Positions 61,372 to 64,000 of a DNA stretch of 64,000 bases are shown here, piece by piece. How positions within the stretch are numbered: the stretch's first letter is position 1; each line of letters begins with the position of its first letter. This DNA comes from Temnothorax longispinosus (Eukaryota > Arthropoda > Insecta > Hymenoptera > Formicidae). The stretch lies in contig NC_092358.1 of the NCBI RefSeq assembly GCF_030848805.1, positions 18,509,297 to 18,573,296 of the forward strand, written 5' to 3'. The translations under genes and the position numbers were made by a program. The notes beneath the pieces were generated by a model, which was not told the DNA's origin, searched no databases, and saw nothing but the letters and a program-made list of their open reading frames with translations.

Positions 61372-64000
61372 TTTTCCCGGCGAAGTGGCTCCATTAATCA
61401 TCATTTGTCGAAGCGATTGCCGAGATCGAATCGTGCACTCGATTAATCACGACACCGCGAATAGGGATAAAGCTGAGAGGAAGCGAAGTCGCCGCGCGAA
61501 TTTTCTATGAAATTTATTCGCCGAGATAATTTAAAACCACCCTTCGGATGTCGCCGTTTTCCCTCACAAAGAGAGTGAGTTTATTTGCATTCTTTTGATC
61601 TGCTTTAAAAGGGGTCGTTGTTAGTTTGCTTTACGCGAAAAGTTTGATTTTTAATTTCTGTTATCTACTTTAAAACAGCAGACGTTAACGTTTTTATTGT
61701 CGTCCTCTTTTTTATAGGAAAAAATTCATTTCTAAAATCTTCTAATCTGTTTTAAAATAAAAGATACCTACTTATTAAATTGTTAAATTGTCTAAAACAA
61801 TTTTTTTATATTTTATACTTATATATTTCATGTTTGTCAATATATTATTTGAATGATAAACTATAATAATAGATATATATAGCAATATAAATAATGTGTT
61901 TTGATGAAAACGTGATGTGTGATATTGTTAGAGCGAGCACTTCCAACATTTTGAACGATAAACATCAGTAAACCCTTCGAGCGCATGTGATAAGCGGAGA
62001 AGCCTGGATTATCGATATTTCTTGGTAAACCTTCCTCGAGCAACCTTCACGATGCCGTTCGATCTCTCAAGCTTCTCGGGATACTCGTATAAAATTGATG
62101 CGAGTATCAATTTATTGGCGCCAAACAAACACGCGTTCCATTCGAAATATTCTATGTGATCACGCAGTATCCATAAACATTTCTATCATAGTCGAAATAA
62201 GATAGGTGCGCTCTAAACAATTGAAGCGTCGATTTTACGGAATATTCCATAATGCGATTGCTTTTGTTGTATTATACATATTTTAAATTTGGTCAAAAAA
62301 AGCTAGTTTTTAAATTTAAATCAAAAGCAGTTTAAATAACTAAAAGCGATTTGATATTTAATTTCTGATAACACAAAGATATAGATGGGAATTAAATATG
62401 TATTACAATAAAAATCCGTATTATGTAAAAAAGAGAATAACTAAAAGTTAAAATACAAATATATGTTAAATCTGTGCTAACAAAAAGAAAGAAGTTTTCA
62501 AGTAATATGTATATAATCATTAAAATAATAAAAAATTTATTACAATTAATTAATTTTAACTCTGTTTATAGGTATATATAATAAATCAACAAATAAAAAA
62601 AAAGATTAATTTTGTATTCGCATGTCATGTTTAAGATATTTTCTGTCGAAAATAACCGCTTGATAAAAGAAGATCGATAAAATGGTCCAGTCCATCTTGT
62701 AGCCGCACATTTCGGCTGTCAGATTATGGACCGTTCAATCGTGATGCCATTCAATCGCAATGCTATTTTCCCTCTCGGGGTATGGAGTTGACCATTGAAA
62801 CTTGCTGTATATCCACAGGCGGTACTAGATTTCGTTGGGGTTTCATTTTTCGCAACAAAAAGCAAAAGCAAGCTAAATTTTTGAAGCGAGAAGGAATTAC
62901 TATATTTATAATATTGGTTAAACTTAATGTTTTAATCTGTACCTAATTAATTTATTGATATTTTAATAAAAAAAATTTGCAGAAAGATAATTTTAAACAA
63001 ATTGTTCAAAATTTTGTATAACATTTTTAATATTTACTTTACAAATATAAAGATGCTGGATTAAATAATTTATTACATATAAATAAGCTAATTCTCTGTT
63101 ATACAGTATCTATTTTTACCTTATCATTTTCTAATTTAATATTATTGCTCGCAAATTGTCCACGTTTTGCACTATAAACTTATCAATTTACACATATGCA
63201 TATATCATAATTATTGTACGTATGCAACTTTCTTTAGTCTCATAATCTATAACACGATTGTAAAATATTTATGCTAATTTTGAAATAAGTAAATGCAAGC
63301 CATTTTGTGTTTCATCTTTTAATAAAACGATTTGCTCGTGTCTAATCAATGTCGCGCGTCAAAGAGAACTACTCCTTGCGCTACGAACAATGCGTATATC
63401 CATGCTCATGCACCGACGCGGTGCATGACCCTTAAAGGGGCCTTCCGTATCTTCATCCCGGCGCGGTACGAGCCCTTGAACTCACCCCCGGCTCCTGTTC
63501 TCTTCAATCTCTCCGCGGGAGACTTATTGTCTCGAGCGAGCTGCTTTGATTCAAAGTCATCGAGAGAGGCCGGCCCTCTCTCGAGGAACGCACGAGTGAT
63601 TTTCAAGCTCTTTGCGACCCTTTTCTCGCTCCGCGTATAACGTAGCCCTCTCAAACTTCCTGTCGTGGCTTCGAGAAAACTTCCTGTCACGAGAAGAATC
63701 ACACATACATACACACACGAGGAGGTGATGCTCTTTAAGGTTAAAACTTTTTACATTATAATCGATTCTATAATAATAAAGCGAAATTTATTATTCCAAA
63801 TCTTTCTAAAGAATCATAATTTGATTATAGAGTACATTTAAAATATAGGGCACATTAACATCGCTAGATATATTTAATTCTTATCTCACGAGGTTCTGCC
63901 ACATTGAGTTTACGCGTCAAGTTTACACGTCGCGTTACGCAGAAATAAATTTTATGCTACAGCGGACGTAGATATGTGATGCGATTGATGTAATTTTCTT

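Larger units (their letters stand above)
54154..64000. other. Noncoding; CpG-rich patches and CT tracts
   Basis: CpG-rich patches occur at about 54480-54840, 56080-56640, 56860-57340, 58000-58330, 59370-59600, 60170-60840, 61180-61570, 61930-62130, 62640-62830 and 63340-63720, with AT-rich DNA between. The patch at 58040-58150 has a cluster of TAAT-core motifs (CTAATATC, CTAATT). The patch at 63332-63714 is open on both strands. Apart from the listed repeats and one candidate frame, I see nothing assignable. Confidence 0.5.

Overview
This window reads as nuclear DNA of an insect, most likely a hymenopteran and plausibly an ant. The background is AT-rich and noncoding, interrupted every few kilobases by CpG-rich patches of 200-500 bp. 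It carries long GA/CT microsatellites, a decayed Penelope-like retroelement, and many small nonautonomous DNA transposons with TA, TTAA or TAA target-site duplications. There are no bacterial-type operons, and I recognised no tRNA, rRNA or CRISPR. No complete protein-coding gene can be supported. Almost all open frames of 60-190 codons lie in microsatellites, in CpG patches that are open in several frames at once, or inside repeats.

Layout. 1-597: a 133-bp tandem repeat, a GA tract and a Helitron-like 3' terminus. 4099-4642: a piggyBac-like MITE in TTAA. 7953-9693: a Penelope-like element on the minus strand with RT and endonuclease remnants, interrupted by a 177-bp foldback MITE at 8756-8932. 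16795-17947: a TA-flanked element with very long inverted repeats. 24919-25203: a TA-flanked foldback MITE. 32571-33255: two minus-strand frames that may be a chemoreceptor remnant (weak). 36067-36413: a second TTAA-flanked piggyBac-like MITE. 42943-43365: a long-TIR element. 45185-46484: a family of diverged inverted and direct copies. 48523-49188: a TA-flanked element carrying a nested 111-bp hairpin element at 49019-49129. 51449-54151: a 2.7-kb TA-flanked element whose interior is a near-perfect inverted repeat built from about 155-bp tandem units. 54154-64000: noncoding DNA with CT microsatellites.

The most notable object is the 51449-54151 element. It shares the ends GGGTAA(A)CT and an asymmetrically doubled subterminal motif with the 111-bp element at 49019. 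Its interior would fold into a roughly 650-bp snapback if transcribed, and its repeat unit contains a finer TTC-containing sub-repeat spaced 10-11 bp.

The best hint of a host gene is on the minus strand. A TATA box and initiator-like pair 30 bp apart lie at about 38354-38385, followed by an ATG-less segment ending at a consensus GAG|GTAAGT donor at 38257. About 2.5 kb downstream, at 35755/35756, is a site shaped like a recursive-splicing ratchet point (pyrimidine-rich tract, AG|GTAAGT). Together they suggest a 5' UTR exon and a long intron of a gene that continues to lower coordinates, beyond anything I can identify. All of this comes from reading by eye; there were no database searches.
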